A stretch of DNA of 64,000 bases from Plantago ovata (GCA_028274465.1 CM051456.1:69116753-69180752); one strand, 5' to 3'; shown: positions 19,651-30,871, counted from the stretch's first letter. The notes: generated by a model not told the origin, from the letters alone. Numbers and translations: made by a program.

Positions 19651-20708
19651 CGACTTTACCATTCCTTTTTCAACCTTTTTCCTTCCGTCCGTTCGACTTC
19701 TAAATTATGTTTAGTACTTTCTTGTTAGGTTCTCCGTTGTCCGTAAACCCGTAAAGCTCATTTCTCGTTGAAGGTCTTTTACTCGCAAGCTAAGGTGAGT
19801 GTTCACCCCTAAACCTATTATTTGCGAAAAACTGGAAGGCTATGTGACTGTTTGTACCTATTACTATCTACTGTTTACTGTATGCTTCCGCGTAAAAGTA
19901 TAAGTCCTAAGTATGACTTTTTGCATTTCCGTTTATTGATACTCTGTTCTGGACTAACCTTTCTGCAGGAACACCTCTCGGTGTTAATTATCTGTATCTG
20001 TTGCTCTGTATCTGTTCTGTTTCTGTGTGACCGGTCGATTAGGTTATGGTTAGGTAGGCTTGGGTAGTAGAGGACTATCGGGTTTTCTTGATCGTGGCCT
20101 AGTCTATTACCTTTTAGGCGCGAGGCAGAAGTCGCTGAGGTCTATTAGGGTCGTAGGATCTGTTTCCCCAAAGTACACGGGGGTTTCTGTTTCTGTCCGG
20201 AGTTATGCATCCTCTGGAGGGAGTTATAAGGGCATTCTGGGAGTAGGAGCAATAAGGCGGGCTCCCCCAACGATCTACAACGTATCTGTTCTGTTAATTT
20301 GTTATATGTGCTCTGTTTTGTTTGCTCGTTTTTCTGAAAGGGATTTTGTTTTTAAAACCGATTACTTTCTGTTTTAACTTAGAACCTCACTGAGATCCTT
20401 TATCTCACACTCTTTTGTTTTTTTCAAAATTCCTTCCTTCCAGATGCTGCTGAGGATGTGCGTGACTAGGATGCCAGCGACTGAGAGAAGGGTCTGGGGT
20501 GTCACGGGTTTCTTTTCAAAATAAGAAGATACACTTTTATTGTCTTCATTCGTTGTCTATTCGAACTTGAGTTGTCATTGGATATTATTTATTATTGTTA
20601 GCGTCAAAGATTATTTTGGCATTTATTGCCGACCGTTGTTATTAAAGTATTTTTCGATTTTTCCTTTTCAAGAAAATATTTTGTTTTCAAAACCGGTACC
20701 GTTACAGT

Positions 20709-20720
20709 TGGTATCAGAGC
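20709..20720 (+). other. Primer-binding site of element D (initiator tRNA-Met)
   Basis: TGGTATCAGAGC two bases after the LTR end: an exact complement of the plant tRNA-iMet 3' end. Confidence 0.92.
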
Positions 20721-21543
20721 TTGAGTTCAAACTCGAGCTTGCTAGGATAGGGTCTTCTGGCCTTTGGGGTGCGTGTGAGGGTCCAAGTCGCTGGATTAGA
20801 TTGAGTATTCTTCGTTCTGTCTCTTCTAAAGTTTGGTCTTCCGCATTAACTCTGAACCGTTATGTTCGTCTGTCAACTGTCTTACTATTCTGTCTTCCAT
20901 CTTCCGAAACTTTCTTGTTCATTCTGTTTAACTTCTCTAAGTTCACAAGCTACTATTGTCACTTTGTTAATTTTCTTTAAGGCGTTTATATAATTTTATT
21001 AATTGCGTTAGTATTAGTTTTAAAGCATGTATTTACTATAATGTCATTTGTTGCATGCATTTGTTTTACTTCTTGAGGTTGATATATGCTCTTGCTAGGT
21101 TCTGTCATATTGCGATCTATCGCTTAACCAAAGTCGACATAAATCACTGGCAGGCGGCCGACTGTTTATGTGATTCGTGTTAACCGAGGTCAAATGACTG
21201 ATCACTTTATGGGAGAACGCTCTTATTGCATGCGTTATGTTTACGAATCTTTCCTACGACATATGAATTTGCTACTTATGCTTTTATCATTGCTTCTTCA
21301 ATTTATGTCTGCCTTGCATGCTAGGTTAGACACGCTCAAGGATTTACTTAATGATTAGTTGTTTTTTTTTCCTTTTGACTCCCTGAGTTGATTTTGACCT
21401 TAGCATTTTTGGTTATCTTTTTCGCGTCTCTTGCTCGTTCACTAGGATGACTTAAGATAGTGCCTTAGATTACGTCTACGCCTGAAGATAGACTCACTCA
21501 AGATGGTTAATTACGTTACTGACCTTAGACTAATTACGATAGG
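20721..21543 (+). other. Leader of element D before gag
   Basis: About 820 bp, T-rich, without a credible coding region. The short frames here have no recognisable content. Confidence 0.5.
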
Positions 21544-22452
21544 ATGGCTCCAAGGAACACCACCCGCAACGGCAATGGCAATGGCAACACCAATGACAAC
21601 GACAACCACAACAACAATGGCAACAACAACAACGCTGGCAATCAGGACCAAGTGGAGCGGATCATTGCAGCTTTGGGCAACTTCAGTGAGAGCGTACGCA
21701 ACGTTGAGCTACCACCTGTTCAGCCAGCTCCGCCGCCACCGCCACCGACTCAAACGATCGATCAGGCTGCGAAACGTTTCGCTCGTTTCCATCCCGACAG
21801 GTTCGATGGGGCACCCAATGCCCGCAAAGCTGAGCTTTGGCTGGAGAGCATGGAGAATCTATTCTCGATCTTGCACTACCCTGATGAAAGGATGATTGAG
21901 CTCGCGGCTTTCCAGTTTGAAGGAGCAGCAGGAAATTGGTGGAGGACCGTAGATGCAAGGTGGAGACAAGCAGCAGTTGTCCGCACTTGGGAGAACTTTG
22001 AGACGGAGTTCATGGATAAGTTCGTGCCTCGCCTAGTTCGCGAGAACAGGAGAGATGAGTTCCAAGCCTTGGTGCAAGGAAATATGAATGTCATCGAATA
22101 TGACTCCGAGTTCACTCGACTGCTGAAGTACGTGCCGCACTTTCAAAACGACGAGAGGGAGAAGGTGTGCCATTTTGTGAAGGGTCTGAACTCAGAGATC
22201 CGTTACAGCCTGTTCGGGACCGACATGCCCACCTACATTAAAGCAGTGGAGTTAGCTGCTGAGGTAGAGAGTGGTCTGGGAGAACTCGAGAACTATGAAC
22301 CTCGACGGTCTCGAAAGAGGAGTTCCGATCACAGAAGTAGCAAGGATCGTCATTCTCCATCCAAGTATTCTCGCACCGAGCAGAAAAGTCGATCTCGTCA
22401 TGTGGCCGAAAGTGCTGAACAACCACCTCGAAGAAATTGCAATTTCTGCTGA
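21544..22452 (+). pseudogene. gag: gag of element D
   Basis: The ATG follows AGG in good context. Residues 1-40 are Asn/Gly/Asp low complexity. Residues about 78-235 form the chromovirus-type capsid domain (FARFHPDRFDG, AELWLESMENLF, AAGNWWRTV, FETEFMDKFVP, EYDSEFTRLLKYVPHF). A Ser/Arg-rich linker follows, then the CCHC knuckle begins (CNFC) but the next codon is TGA at 22450-22452. The same frame then continues GTTHEEKNC and a second knuckle, CLACGSKEHKINDC, to about 22632. One nonsense change thus removes both knuckles. No protease follows. Gag may once have acted in trans or served only in packaging. Confidence 0.88.
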
Positions 22453-22986
22453 GGCACAACTCATGAGGAGAAGAACTGTTGGAGGAAGCAAGGTGTGTGC
22501 CTGGCATGTGGAAGCAAGGAGCATAAGATCAATGATTGTCCGCGACGCAACTCCCTGATAGAAGAAGGAAGATCTAGAGGCACCGCTTCAAGGAATCAAG
22601 GAAGTAGTGGGAAGGCCAAACCAAGAGTCTAGCATGGTTGGACGTGAGACTCCCTCGACGAGTGTGGCTAAAGGTACGATCACGTGGACAAACTTCTTCT
22701 AAGTCTTTTCTTTTCCCGTTACCGTGCTGTTTTTCTTTCGCTAGGATAGATTCACCTGAAGCTTAATTACCGACTTTTTGGTTGAGGAGTAATAGTTGGA
22801 CGATATGGTTGAAGAGGCAAGCTTTAACTTCCTTAGGTTATTTACGAATTCTCTTAACCTTTGGCTTGCGAACGTGTTCGTTGACCCGGCGTTTGAAGTT
22901 TGAAGACTTTCGTTTCTCCGTTCCACGTTCCTTAGTTTCGCATTAGTTAAGTTTCGAGGACGAAACTTCTTTTAAGGGGGTGAGAG
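22453..22986 (+). other. 3' internal region and PPT of element D
   Basis: After the rest of the interrupted gag (to about 22632) there is about 350 bp with no ORF. It ends in CTTTTAAGGGGGTGAGAG, the polypurine tract next to the 3' LTR. Confidence 0.75.
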
Positions 22987-23275
22987 TGTAACGCCCCATA
23001 TTTATTTTATTTTATTTTAATTATTTAATTACCTAAATAAATTAATTTATTTGGTAGTTATTTAATTTCTTTCCCGCGTTATCGAATTCGAACTACAAGA
23101 CTTTATTATTTAGTGGACCGTTCGTGGTTTCAGATTCGGGCTAGTTATTAATTCATTTGCAAGACTAGACTTGGCCCTTTGTTTTGATCCATCTCGTTTG
23201 GCCCAAGTCTGGCCCATTGTATTGAGGCCCATCAGCTAAACCCTAACCCTACCCCCCTTCCCACTTCACGCCACC

Positions 23276-24034
23276 ATGGGAAAAAGAAAGAAAAGAAAGC
23301 TGCTAATACTCTCTCTTCTCTCTCGCTCACCATCCAGATTCATCATCCTCATCTCATCACTTCCTTCCATTGCCATCTTTCATCATCATCTCCCTTCATC
23401 TTCATCAATCACCATTAAACCCACCATAATCATCATCATCAGATCATCCCGTCACCATCATCACCATTCTTCAACCGGAGCTCTCCTCTGTTTCGTCTGG
23501 CGCCGCCAACCTCCGTCCAGCCACCGCCGGTCCGTGCTCCGATCCCGTTCAAGCCGCCGCAACCGCCGATCTCTGTTTCCGTTCCGTCCGTTTAGCGTGC
23601 CGTTCGGATCGATCGATCCGTCCGCCCTGTTCACCGGTTGCCGCGCCGCCGCGTTGATCTGTTCGCTGTCTGTCCGATTCGATCCATCGCGCCGCCGTGA
23701 CCTCGTCGCCGTCGCCGCTGTCTGTCTGTCTCAATCGCCGCGCCGATCGATCTCCGCCGGTTCCGATCGCGCCAGTCTGCTTGCCCGTGTTCGCCGCTCC
23801 GATTCGCACGCCGCCGCACTGTTCTTTGCGCCGCCGTCGCCGCGAATCACCATTCGCTGCCGATTTGTTCGTCCGGTCAGGTTTGTTCGTCCGGTCCGTG
23901 CTCCGAGCCGATCGGTAAGTTGGTTCGACCCTTCCGTTCAGATTCAATTTCGATTTTGGTTCGATTCGAATCTGATTGATTTCTTTTCTTATTCCTTCGA
24001 TTTGCAGGTTAACTTTATTCTCTTTCGAAGGTAA
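23276..24034 (+). other. ORF inside 3' LTR of element D (252 codons)
   Basis: Same ORF as at 18295 without the one-base loss. Residues 1-75 are basic then hydrophobic and His/Ser-rich; the rest is Arg/Ser/Pro-rich from GC-rich DNA; the end is hydrophobic. No domain recognised. Confidence 0.3.
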
Positions 24035-24575
24035 ATCTCAATTTCCTTTACTGTTCTTTCAATTCGAAACTCGTATTCTGTTTTGGACTTTTTACCCTTG
24101 GACCATTTTACCCTTGTACTGTCTGGCCATGTTGTTTGACTCGAACTGAGACCGGGACTTAGGATTCGTTAGTTGTTGTTACTGTTGTTAGACTTGTGAC
24201 TTGTTTGACCCCGTATGTTGACCCTAGTTTGCTGTTGAGTATGAAAAGGATTGAATTGGACTCTGTTGATATTGTTTTGAACTTTGTGGACTGATTTGGG
24301 AAACCTAAAAACCTAAAGGACCCTTTTGCAGTTTTACCGTTGACCGTAGTTGACTGACAGTAGGCTTTTATCGTAAACCTTTTTGCTTTGAGAAGACTGT
24401 TTAGTGTCTGGAAAACTGCTGGTTCGTTTGTACTGTCTGTTTTCGAAAAGGGTTTTTCTTGCAATTTACCACTGGGGGTATTTTGCTAATTTCCAGAATC
24501 TGAAAATCGAAAGAGTTTTTGAAAATGTTTTAAACTTAGTTTCTGTTTTTGTAAGTTAGTATTGACTTGACTTGC

Positions 24576-24631
24576 TAGCCTAGTTGGTTAGGTCCTTGCT
24601 TGACTAACTTAGAGGTCCCGAGTTCGAACCC
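24576..24631 (+). other. tRNA-like (Pol III A/B box) segment in 3' LTR of element D
   Basis: Identical boxes and spacing to the copy at 19595-19650. Its presence in both LTRs shows that it was in the LTR before this insertion. Confidence 0.6.
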
Positions 24632-25728
24632 CGACTTTACCATTCCTTTTTCAACCTTTTTCCTTCCGTCCGTTCGACTTCTAAATTATATTTAGTAGTT
24701 TCTTGTTAGATTCTCCGTTGTCCGTAAACCCGTAAAGCTCATTTCTCGTTGAAGGTCTTTTACTCGCAAGCTAAGGTGAGTGTTCACCCCTAAACCTATT
24801 ATTTGCGAAAAACTGGAAGGCTATGTGACTGTTTGTACCTATTACTATCTACTGTTTACTGTATGCTTCCGCGTAAAAGTATAAGTCCTAAGTATGACTT
24901 TTTGCATTTCCGTTTATTTTGATACTCTGTTCTGGACTAACCTTTCTGCAGGAACACCTCTCGGTGTTAATTATCTGTATCTGTTGCTCTGTATCTGTTC
25001 TGTTTCTGCGTGACCGGTCGATTAGGTTATGGTTAGGTAGGCTTGGGTAGTAGAGGACTATCGGGTTTGCTTGATCGTGGCCTAGTCTATTCCCTTTTAG
25101 GCGCGAGGCAGAAGTCGCTGAGGTCTATTAGGGTCGTAGGATCTGTTTCCCCAAAGTACACGGGGGTTTCTGTTTCTGTCCGGAGTTATGCATCCTCTGG
25201 AGGGAGTTATAAGGGCATTCTGGGAGTAGGAGCAATAAGGCGGGCTGCCCCAACGATCTACAACGTATCTGTTCTGTTAATCTGTTATATGTGCTCTGTT
25301 CTGTTTGCTCGTTTTTCTGAAAGGGATTTTTGTTTTTAAAACCGATTACTTTCTGTTTTAACTTAGAACCTCACTAAGATCCTTTATCTCACACTCTTTT
25401 GTTTTTTTCAAAATTCCTTCCTTCCAGATGCTGCTGAGGATGTGCGTGACTAGGATGCCAGCGACTGAGAGAAGGGTCTGGGGTGTCACGGGTTTCTTTT
25501 CAAAATAAGAAGATACACTTTTATTGTCTTCATTCGTTGTCTATTCGAACTTGAGTTGTCATTGGATATTATTTATTATTGTTAGCGTCAAAGATTATTT
25601 TGGCATTTATTGCCGACCGTTGTTATTAAAGTATTTTTCGATTTTTCCTTTTCAAGAAAATATTTTGTTTTCAAAACCGGTACCGTTACATATGTAGGGT
25701 GTGAAAGAATTATGGGCATGGGGCTCAT

Positions 25729-26874
25729 ATGTGTAGATCAGATCTAGCACGAGAAGATGTTCACTTGGGAAACCGTAGTAATCCTACTCCTAAGGACGAA
25801 GCATGTACATCCAAGTCAGCAACTCTCATGGATAATTTACAGAAATTGGTGGATTTCACCCAAGTGTTTTTGAAGAGATACGAGGAGGATTCGGCAAAGA
25901 TCAATGCTCGTCTGGATCAATTGGAAGCTAGAGCTAGTAGAGAGCAAGGGAAGTTACATAGCAGCACTGAGAGGTCCATGTCGATTAACTTGGTGGGAGA
26001 TCAACCAGTGGAAATCACCATTAAGCAAGTTGCTAAGTGCGAGTGTTACAAGGATGAAGAGCCTCCACTAGCCAAGGAAGAAGAGAAGGACCTTGGTACT
26101 GATGAGAGTGGAAAGAAGCAAGAGAATCCCGAGCCACTCCCTCAAAGTTTCGATGTTAAGGTCAGGATTGGCGAACTTGAAGATGTCCGTGCCACACTAG
26201 ACACGGGATCTTACTCGAACGTGCTCCCTTTGAATGTGTTTGAGAAGAGTAACCTTGGAAAACTATCTGACCATAGGGCTATTGTGCAACTGGCGGATGG
26301 ATCCTTTGTGAGACCCGAAGGCGTTGTGAAAAATGTGTTGGTCAAGATTGGTGAAGCATCTGTATACACCAACTTTGTAGTTATGCCGGCGTCTGCACCT
26401 GGGACGGGGGATGTCATTCTCTTGGGACGAACGTTCTTGACTAAGCTACGCTCCGTGATGGACATCTGCCAAAGAACTTTCACTATTAAAGTGGAAGGCA
26501 AGCAACATGTGTTGCAAGCCATATCTGATCCGCCTGATAATTCTTTCACTACTCCCTACTGTGGTCTTGCAGCCTATATTCTTTCTTATTCACAGGTTCA
26601 TGGCATGGAGAGGAGATCGATGAAGGGGAAGTCTAGTACCCGCGGAAAGAAGAGATATGCGCAGACAGGAGTCGAGTCAAAGACTTTAAACAATGGCGCT
26701 ATCCGGGAGGCAACCCGGAGATTTTATCGCTTTCTTTACCGCTTTAGATTTTATCTCACGAGTTTGATTGAGTATTATAGGTCACTTATACAAGCATTAG
26801 CTCTCACCTTGGATCCATTTTCAACGTTCGGGACGAGCGACGACGTTCAGGTTTGGGGAGGAGGTTATCGCTGA
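25729..26874 (+). CDS. Nucleocapsid end and aspartic protease of element C
   Basis: The frame of 381 residues begins at a Met in the zinc knuckle (KNYGHGAHMCRS lies across the start). It has a shortened linker compared with A and E, a charged segment (residues 20-70), then the protease with DTGSYSNVLP near residues 158-167 and LLGRTFL near 232. After the usual basic ending the frame reads on into what is untranslated sequence in its relatives (the last 60 or so residues), because the normal stop has been lost. Confidence 0.82.
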   Translation: MCRSDLAREDVHLGNRSNPTPKDEACTSKSATLMDNLQKLVDFTQVFLKRYEEDSAKINARLDQLEARASREQGKLHSSTERSMSINLVGDQPVEITIKQVAKCECYKDEEPPLAKEEEKDLGTDESGKKQENPEPLPQSFDVKVRIGELEDVRATLDTGSYSNVLPLNVFEKSNLGKLSDHRAIVQLADGSFVRPEGVVKNVLVKIGEASVYTNFVVMPASAPGTGDVILLGRTFLTKLRSVMDICQRTFTIKVEGKQHVLQAISDPPDNSFTTPYCGLAAYILSYSQVHGMERRSMKGKSSTRGKKRYAQTGVESKTLNNGAIREATRRFYRFLYRFRFYLTSLIEYYRSLIQALALTLDPFSTFGTSDDVQVWGGGYR

Positions 26875-28220
26875 TTATCTCTATACTTATCTTGCTTATG
26901 ATAAACTCGTAAAATTTTTTGCATTTGCACGTTTACTGCTTTCCTAGGATAGTCTTGCATGTTTTATATGGAAGTTTATTGCCGAATTTTTTGAACTTTT
27001 TTATTGGGTAGATCAACCAACTATGCCATTAATCGTATGCTTCATCTCTATGAATTTGTTTGAGGTTTTTCTCGCTTGGCTTGTCACATTCATGTATTGC
27101 ACTTAGTTAAGCATGGTAGTCTCGACATCACTTAGTGGTGTTTTCTCTACTGCGGTTCACGAAGGCCTTTATAATAGGATGATGCATGTTATGGTCTTAT
27201 GGTTGTTTCCCGAGTAATTATGTACCTAAGAGGCAAGAAGTCTTCACCATGCTTTGAGATTGCTAAATGCCTAGGAAGGAGGTAGTGTGAGGATGTGTGA
27301 TCCTTTGTTTATAACCTATTCTTCCGAATAGGTTTGGGGAGGGTGTTACACCATCATTAGACTTGTTTTTGTTTTTCATTTTCGTATCATGAGTTTATTT
27401 TTCCTTTTCCGTGAATTTTGTACTCCAACCTATTCTTTCGAATAGGTTTGGGGAAGTCGTGTGAGTCATTTTGTTTCTCTTTTTGTTATGCTACTGCTGG
27501 CTAGAAAAATCAAAAAAAAAGAAAGAAAAAATTCCAGAAAAAAAGAGAAAAAGAAAAAGAAAAAAAGAATCTGGAAAGAAAAAAAGAAAAGACCCCAAAA
27601 AAAGCAAAGAAGGTTCCAAAAAAGGAAGCCAAATAGCAGTTTAGCAAAGTGTTGAGTCTTACTTTCAATTTTTTGTTCGTAACCGTATTGTAATTTTCTA
27701 TTTTTTATCCTTTTTGTCTTGAGCGTCATCTGTTCTAGACCACCCTCGTCCTGCCATTCAGGAAGTGGTGAATAGCTTAAGACTTTACTTGAGAGATGGG
27801 TAGAATAGGGGAGTGTTATCTTTTATAGGGAACCCTCCTTCGTTTGATGAGAGCCAGTACTGGTTCGACCTCTTTTGAGGAAAAGTCTTAACATGGTGGA
27901 ACAGAAGTAAGTCCTCAGTTTCATAGGCACGGGGCAACCATTCGTATCTTAGCATGCTTCGTTACGTCGTCACTGACTAGGTTCAGGTAGAGAATGTTAT
28001 GAGAAACTATCTTGTCTTGACATAAGTGCTTATGTGGATGTGTATAAGTCAATCGAGGTATTCTTCAACCTATATTCATTCTTTGAATCATATGGTTTTT
28101 GTTCATATGTTATTTGGTAGATTCAGTAGATTAGTTCATTTTATTTGGCATGAGACTCCATTTTGTGTCTTGCATGTTTTTTGTATTAGAGTCTAGCTTA
28201 GTTGCTTGAGGACAAGCAAA
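26875..28220 (+). other. 3' untranslated region of element C
   Basis: There is no credible ORF; the Lys-rich frame at 27461 is an A-rich tract. The region contains PPT-like GGTTTGGGGA at about 26850, 27331 and 27445, and two identical-stem hairpins (27313-27334 and 27427-27448). It is collinear with the 3' regions of E, F and G. Confidence 0.7.
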
Positions 28221-28238
28221 GGTTCGGTTTGGGGAGTT
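28221..28238 (+). other. Polypurine tract of element C
   Basis: GGTTCGGTTTGGGGAGTT directly precedes the 3' LTR. The identical tract is found in E, F and G. Confidence 0.88.
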
Positions 28239-29588
28239 TGATGAATGTGTATTTTACACTTTCATTCGAGTATTTTTCACCTATTTTAGCTATCCTCTAT
28301 GTTAATTTAGCTATATTTTAATGCATTTTATTAGAATAGTGTCACGTTTCCCTTTAGATTTTATTATACAGGTTTTGGTTGAAATTCGAGGATTTCCGAG
28401 CAATTATATTGAAGTTGACAAGGAATTGGTGTTCCAGAAGCCTATTTGGAGTATCTGAAGGTTTCCAGATGGGATTTGGAGTTTAGGGGCCGAATCTGGA
28501 GGTTAGAAGGCTACTAGAAGTCAGAAACCGAGTCCGAAAAGGGGAAGAAATCCAAAAACGCGTCGAAAACGCGGATTTCCGCGAGAAATTCTCTGGGGCG
28601 AACCGCCCCACACCGGGCGAACCGCCGGGTGTGTGGGGCGAACCGCCCCACAGTATTTCGGGGCCTATATATAGTTGCTCAGTTTTCTCCGAAAATCATA
28701 TCTTTCCAGACCTACTTTCTCACCTCTCTCTATAGTTTTAGGTAGGAACTTCCCGGGGCCTGTCCTGGGAGTTCCGTAGCTTAGGGGATACTTTTTCATA
28801 GTAGATTGGAGCTCGTAGGATCGCAATTCTTCGGAGATTGACAACCTTCGGTAACTTGTATCTTAAAGTTCAATCTACTTATTTTATATATCTTTCAATA
28901 TGTTTTCTTCTATGATTTCTGTTGATTGCATGCTTATTATGAGTAGCTAAACTTATCATTGGTGGTAGTATGTGAATTCTTAGCGAAGGGAAGATAATCA
29001 TGCTAATGGCTATATCGCGCATTATACTCCGTGTCATTGCTTTATTTCGTTGATCAGTTGCAACCAAAATTCTCGTATGTTGTATTAATTATTATGCACA
29101 ATTGGACACTTGTCGACCATCAGACCAATTATCTTCGTAGCGTTGAGTAATTACGGAACACATTAGGACAATCATCAGACCAATTATCTTCGTAGTGTTG
29201 AGTAATTACGAAACACATTAGGACAATCGTGATTGACTTGTCAGACCAATTATCTTCGTAGTGCTTAATATTTGCAACAGGAGACTAGATTGATTCAAAG
29301 ATCTCTATGCAAGACCGAGAAATTTATGCATGATTATCGACCCGTTATGTTAAGAAGGACCATACTATCACCAATCTCCATTATCTGCTAGAAACCCCCT
29401 TTTGCTATCTATCTGCTGTTTTATATTCTCTTGTTAAATAGATAAAGCTAGTTATAGTCCTTAGAGAACGACACTCGAGTCATTCTACTGCTACACTACG
29501 GTTTTCGTTGTAGTTGTGGATTGCCTTTGGCTAATTACAAATTTATTTGATTCGTTCGCGTTGGGGCACGACATCCGCGCGTTCATCA
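28239..29588 (+). repeat. 3' LTR of element C
   Basis: TGATGAATG...GTTCATCA, with TATATATAG at about 28666 and GC palindromes at about 28595-28650. Followed by acaag. Confidence 0.95.
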
Positions 29589-29593
29589 ACAAG

Positions 29594-30761
29594 TCCTCAA
29601 TTAATTAATCAAATCCAATTCAATTCAAGTAATTATATTCCTAAAATATATTTCACATATAATAAATTAATATTAATCGAATTAATAATAATTCCATTAT
29701 ATATTTTGTATAAGAATTTAATATTAATCTAATTAATATTTAATCCAATATACATAGCTCGTTTGTAGAAACACCACCTTGAAGTGTGACCCATAGGGCC
29801 TTGCATATTAAGCAACAATCCAATTAAGGTCATAATAAATTCCTAGACAATTTATCAGACAATGTTAATATGCAAGGAACGTTTGTGAGGAAAACAAACC
29901 ACCTGTAGCGTAAGGCACTTTGATGATACGGTCCCTTCATTCACGAATACTCGAATGAGTCTAGAATATGGTTATGTGTCTATTCTAATAACTTCATTCA
30001 TTGTCTCTCAATCTTATTGGTTGATCTATGAATTATGTCCAAATAATATTTTGACATATTCACATACGGTGGCCACCGGTTTTGTGATCGCACTAAATAT
30101 GAGAAGTGAGTATTCTCTCCTAGTATCTATTATTGAGGAATGAATCCTATCTTGGCCCAATCACTCACACCATATGCTTCCTAATGTACCCAACACATGC
30201 CGTATCAACCCTACTTTAAGAGAGAAAGCGTCGCGCATGGTCAAAGTACATTATTCCACATATGATGTAGTATTGGCCTCAAGTCTAAGGACTACTAACA
30301 TCACCCTACACACCGATACTACCATAGACACTTAAATAGCTTTACCAAATGGTTTCTCGGTTGGGTATGCCAACACTCTCCAAAGTGTCCATATGTTCAT
30401 CATGAATAACCAAGTTCATTCGTAGCAGTGAGACTTACTACATACTCGAAGGATCTAATGCAACATATGCTAGCTTCAATCGCATCATTGATATCCCGTA
30501 TCTCAATGACCTTCAGCTAGTGGCTTATTTTAGGACTTAATTATTGAAACACAAGCTCCCACTAACTTGGTGATTACCTTAAGTCCTTGGGAACATTTTA
30601 TTGAATAATTCAAACAACCAAATAATGTATTCATAAAAATGTAATGCCAATTGTATTTAATAATGTATAAATAAATGAACATAAATAAATAACAATAACT
30701 GAATGTGATCAAGTACATATCGTCCCTATCGTAGGTTGTCTCTAGGACATATATACTTTCA
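29594..30761 (-). repeat. 5' LTR of copia element B, second part
   Basis: Resumes directly after the acaag duplication and matches the other LTR to its end, ACTTTCA. The two parts make one LTR of 1943 bp. Confidence 0.93.
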
Positions 30762-30871
30762 GTTTTCCCTCGTTGGCTTTTTCGATGTAATCAAGCTAGA
30801 CGAGTAGTTTCTTGTAGACATGTAAAATCGTATATTATCTAATGAACTTTGAATGTGTCGAAAAAAAAAAA
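30762..30871 (+). mobile_element. LINE 3' end with poly(A), right of copia insertion
   Basis: Continues the sequence cut at 6677. After a short region with stops comes TAATGAACTTTGAATGTGTCG and then 11 or more A, a typical plant LINE 3' terminus. It gives the LINE plus-strand orientation and shows that the copia element inserted close to its 3' end. Confidence 0.5.

Larger units (their letters stand above)
18006..20706 (+). repeat. 5' LTR of element D
   Basis: The LTR is 2701 bp, TGTAACGCCCC...CGTTACA. It contains a telo-box-like AAACCCTAACCCTA at about 18257, an ORF start in strong Kozak context (GCCACCATGGG, ATG at 18295), a very GC-rich stretch at 18520-18930, and a tRNA-like A/B box pair at 19595-19650. 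Confidence 0.94.
18006..25690 (+). mobile_element. Element D: long-LTR gag-only (TR-GAG/LARD-like) gypsy retrotransposon
   Basis: Two LTRs of about 2.70 kb enclose an internal region of only 2.28 kb with a tRNA-iMet primer site, one gag ORF and a PPT. The 5-bp duplication tatgt flanks it (18001-18005, 25691-25695). There is no protease, RT or integrase, and the space for them is absent. Gag features and the GGACGAAACTTCTTTTAAGG region before the 3' LTR resemble the Tekay/Del chromoviruses. The LTRs are very similar, making this the youngest layer of the nest. It must be mobilised in trans. Confidence 0.94.
22987..25690 (+). repeat. 3' LTR of element D
   Basis: The LTR is 2704 bp, nearly identical to 18006-20706 apart from scattered substitutions and 1-3 bp indels. 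It is followed by the duplication tatgt. Confidence 0.94.
15701..29588 (+). mobile_element. Element C: non-autonomous Athila-like gag-protease LTR retrotransposon, interrupted by D
   Basis: Full-length insertion with two 1350-bp LTRs, tRNA-Asp primer site, gag-protease, 3' untranslated region and PPT, flanked by the 5-bp duplication acaag (15696-15700, 29589-29593). Element D splits gag at 18005. No pol enzymes are present. Unlike A, E and F it lacks the spliced second ORF. After protease it joins directly to a 3' region that resembles that of Athila element G, including an ACGTTCGGGACG stretch. LTRs differ mainly by two short indels, so the insertion is fairly young. Confidence 0.95.
6678..30761 (-). 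mobile_element. Element B: Ty1/copia retrotransposon, interrupted
   Basis: Minus-strand order: 5' LTR (14926-30761, split by element C), tRNA-iMet primer site, a 2-kb leader, gag, protease, integrase, RT, RNase H, PPT, 3' LTR (6678-8605). The integrase-before-RT order and the gag knuckle mark Ty1/copia. RT and integrase sequences look closest to the Angela/TAR/Tork group, by eye only. The flanking 5 bp are gtttg on the left and gtttt on the right, a likely target duplication with one change. Frameshifts in gag, gag/protease and before integrase show that it is dead. It sits in an older LINE fragment. Confidence 0.93.

Noticed and set aside
19620..19660. Functional tRNA gene in the LTR of element D
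   Set aside because: A and B boxes are good, but I cannot fold a normal acceptor stem or anticodon arm, so it is only tRNA-like.
27461..27655. Lys-rich ORF in element C (similar ORF at 50908 in element E)
   Set aside because: It is a translated A-rich tract in the 3' region; the other strand gives an equally long Phe-rich frame. No conserved protein.
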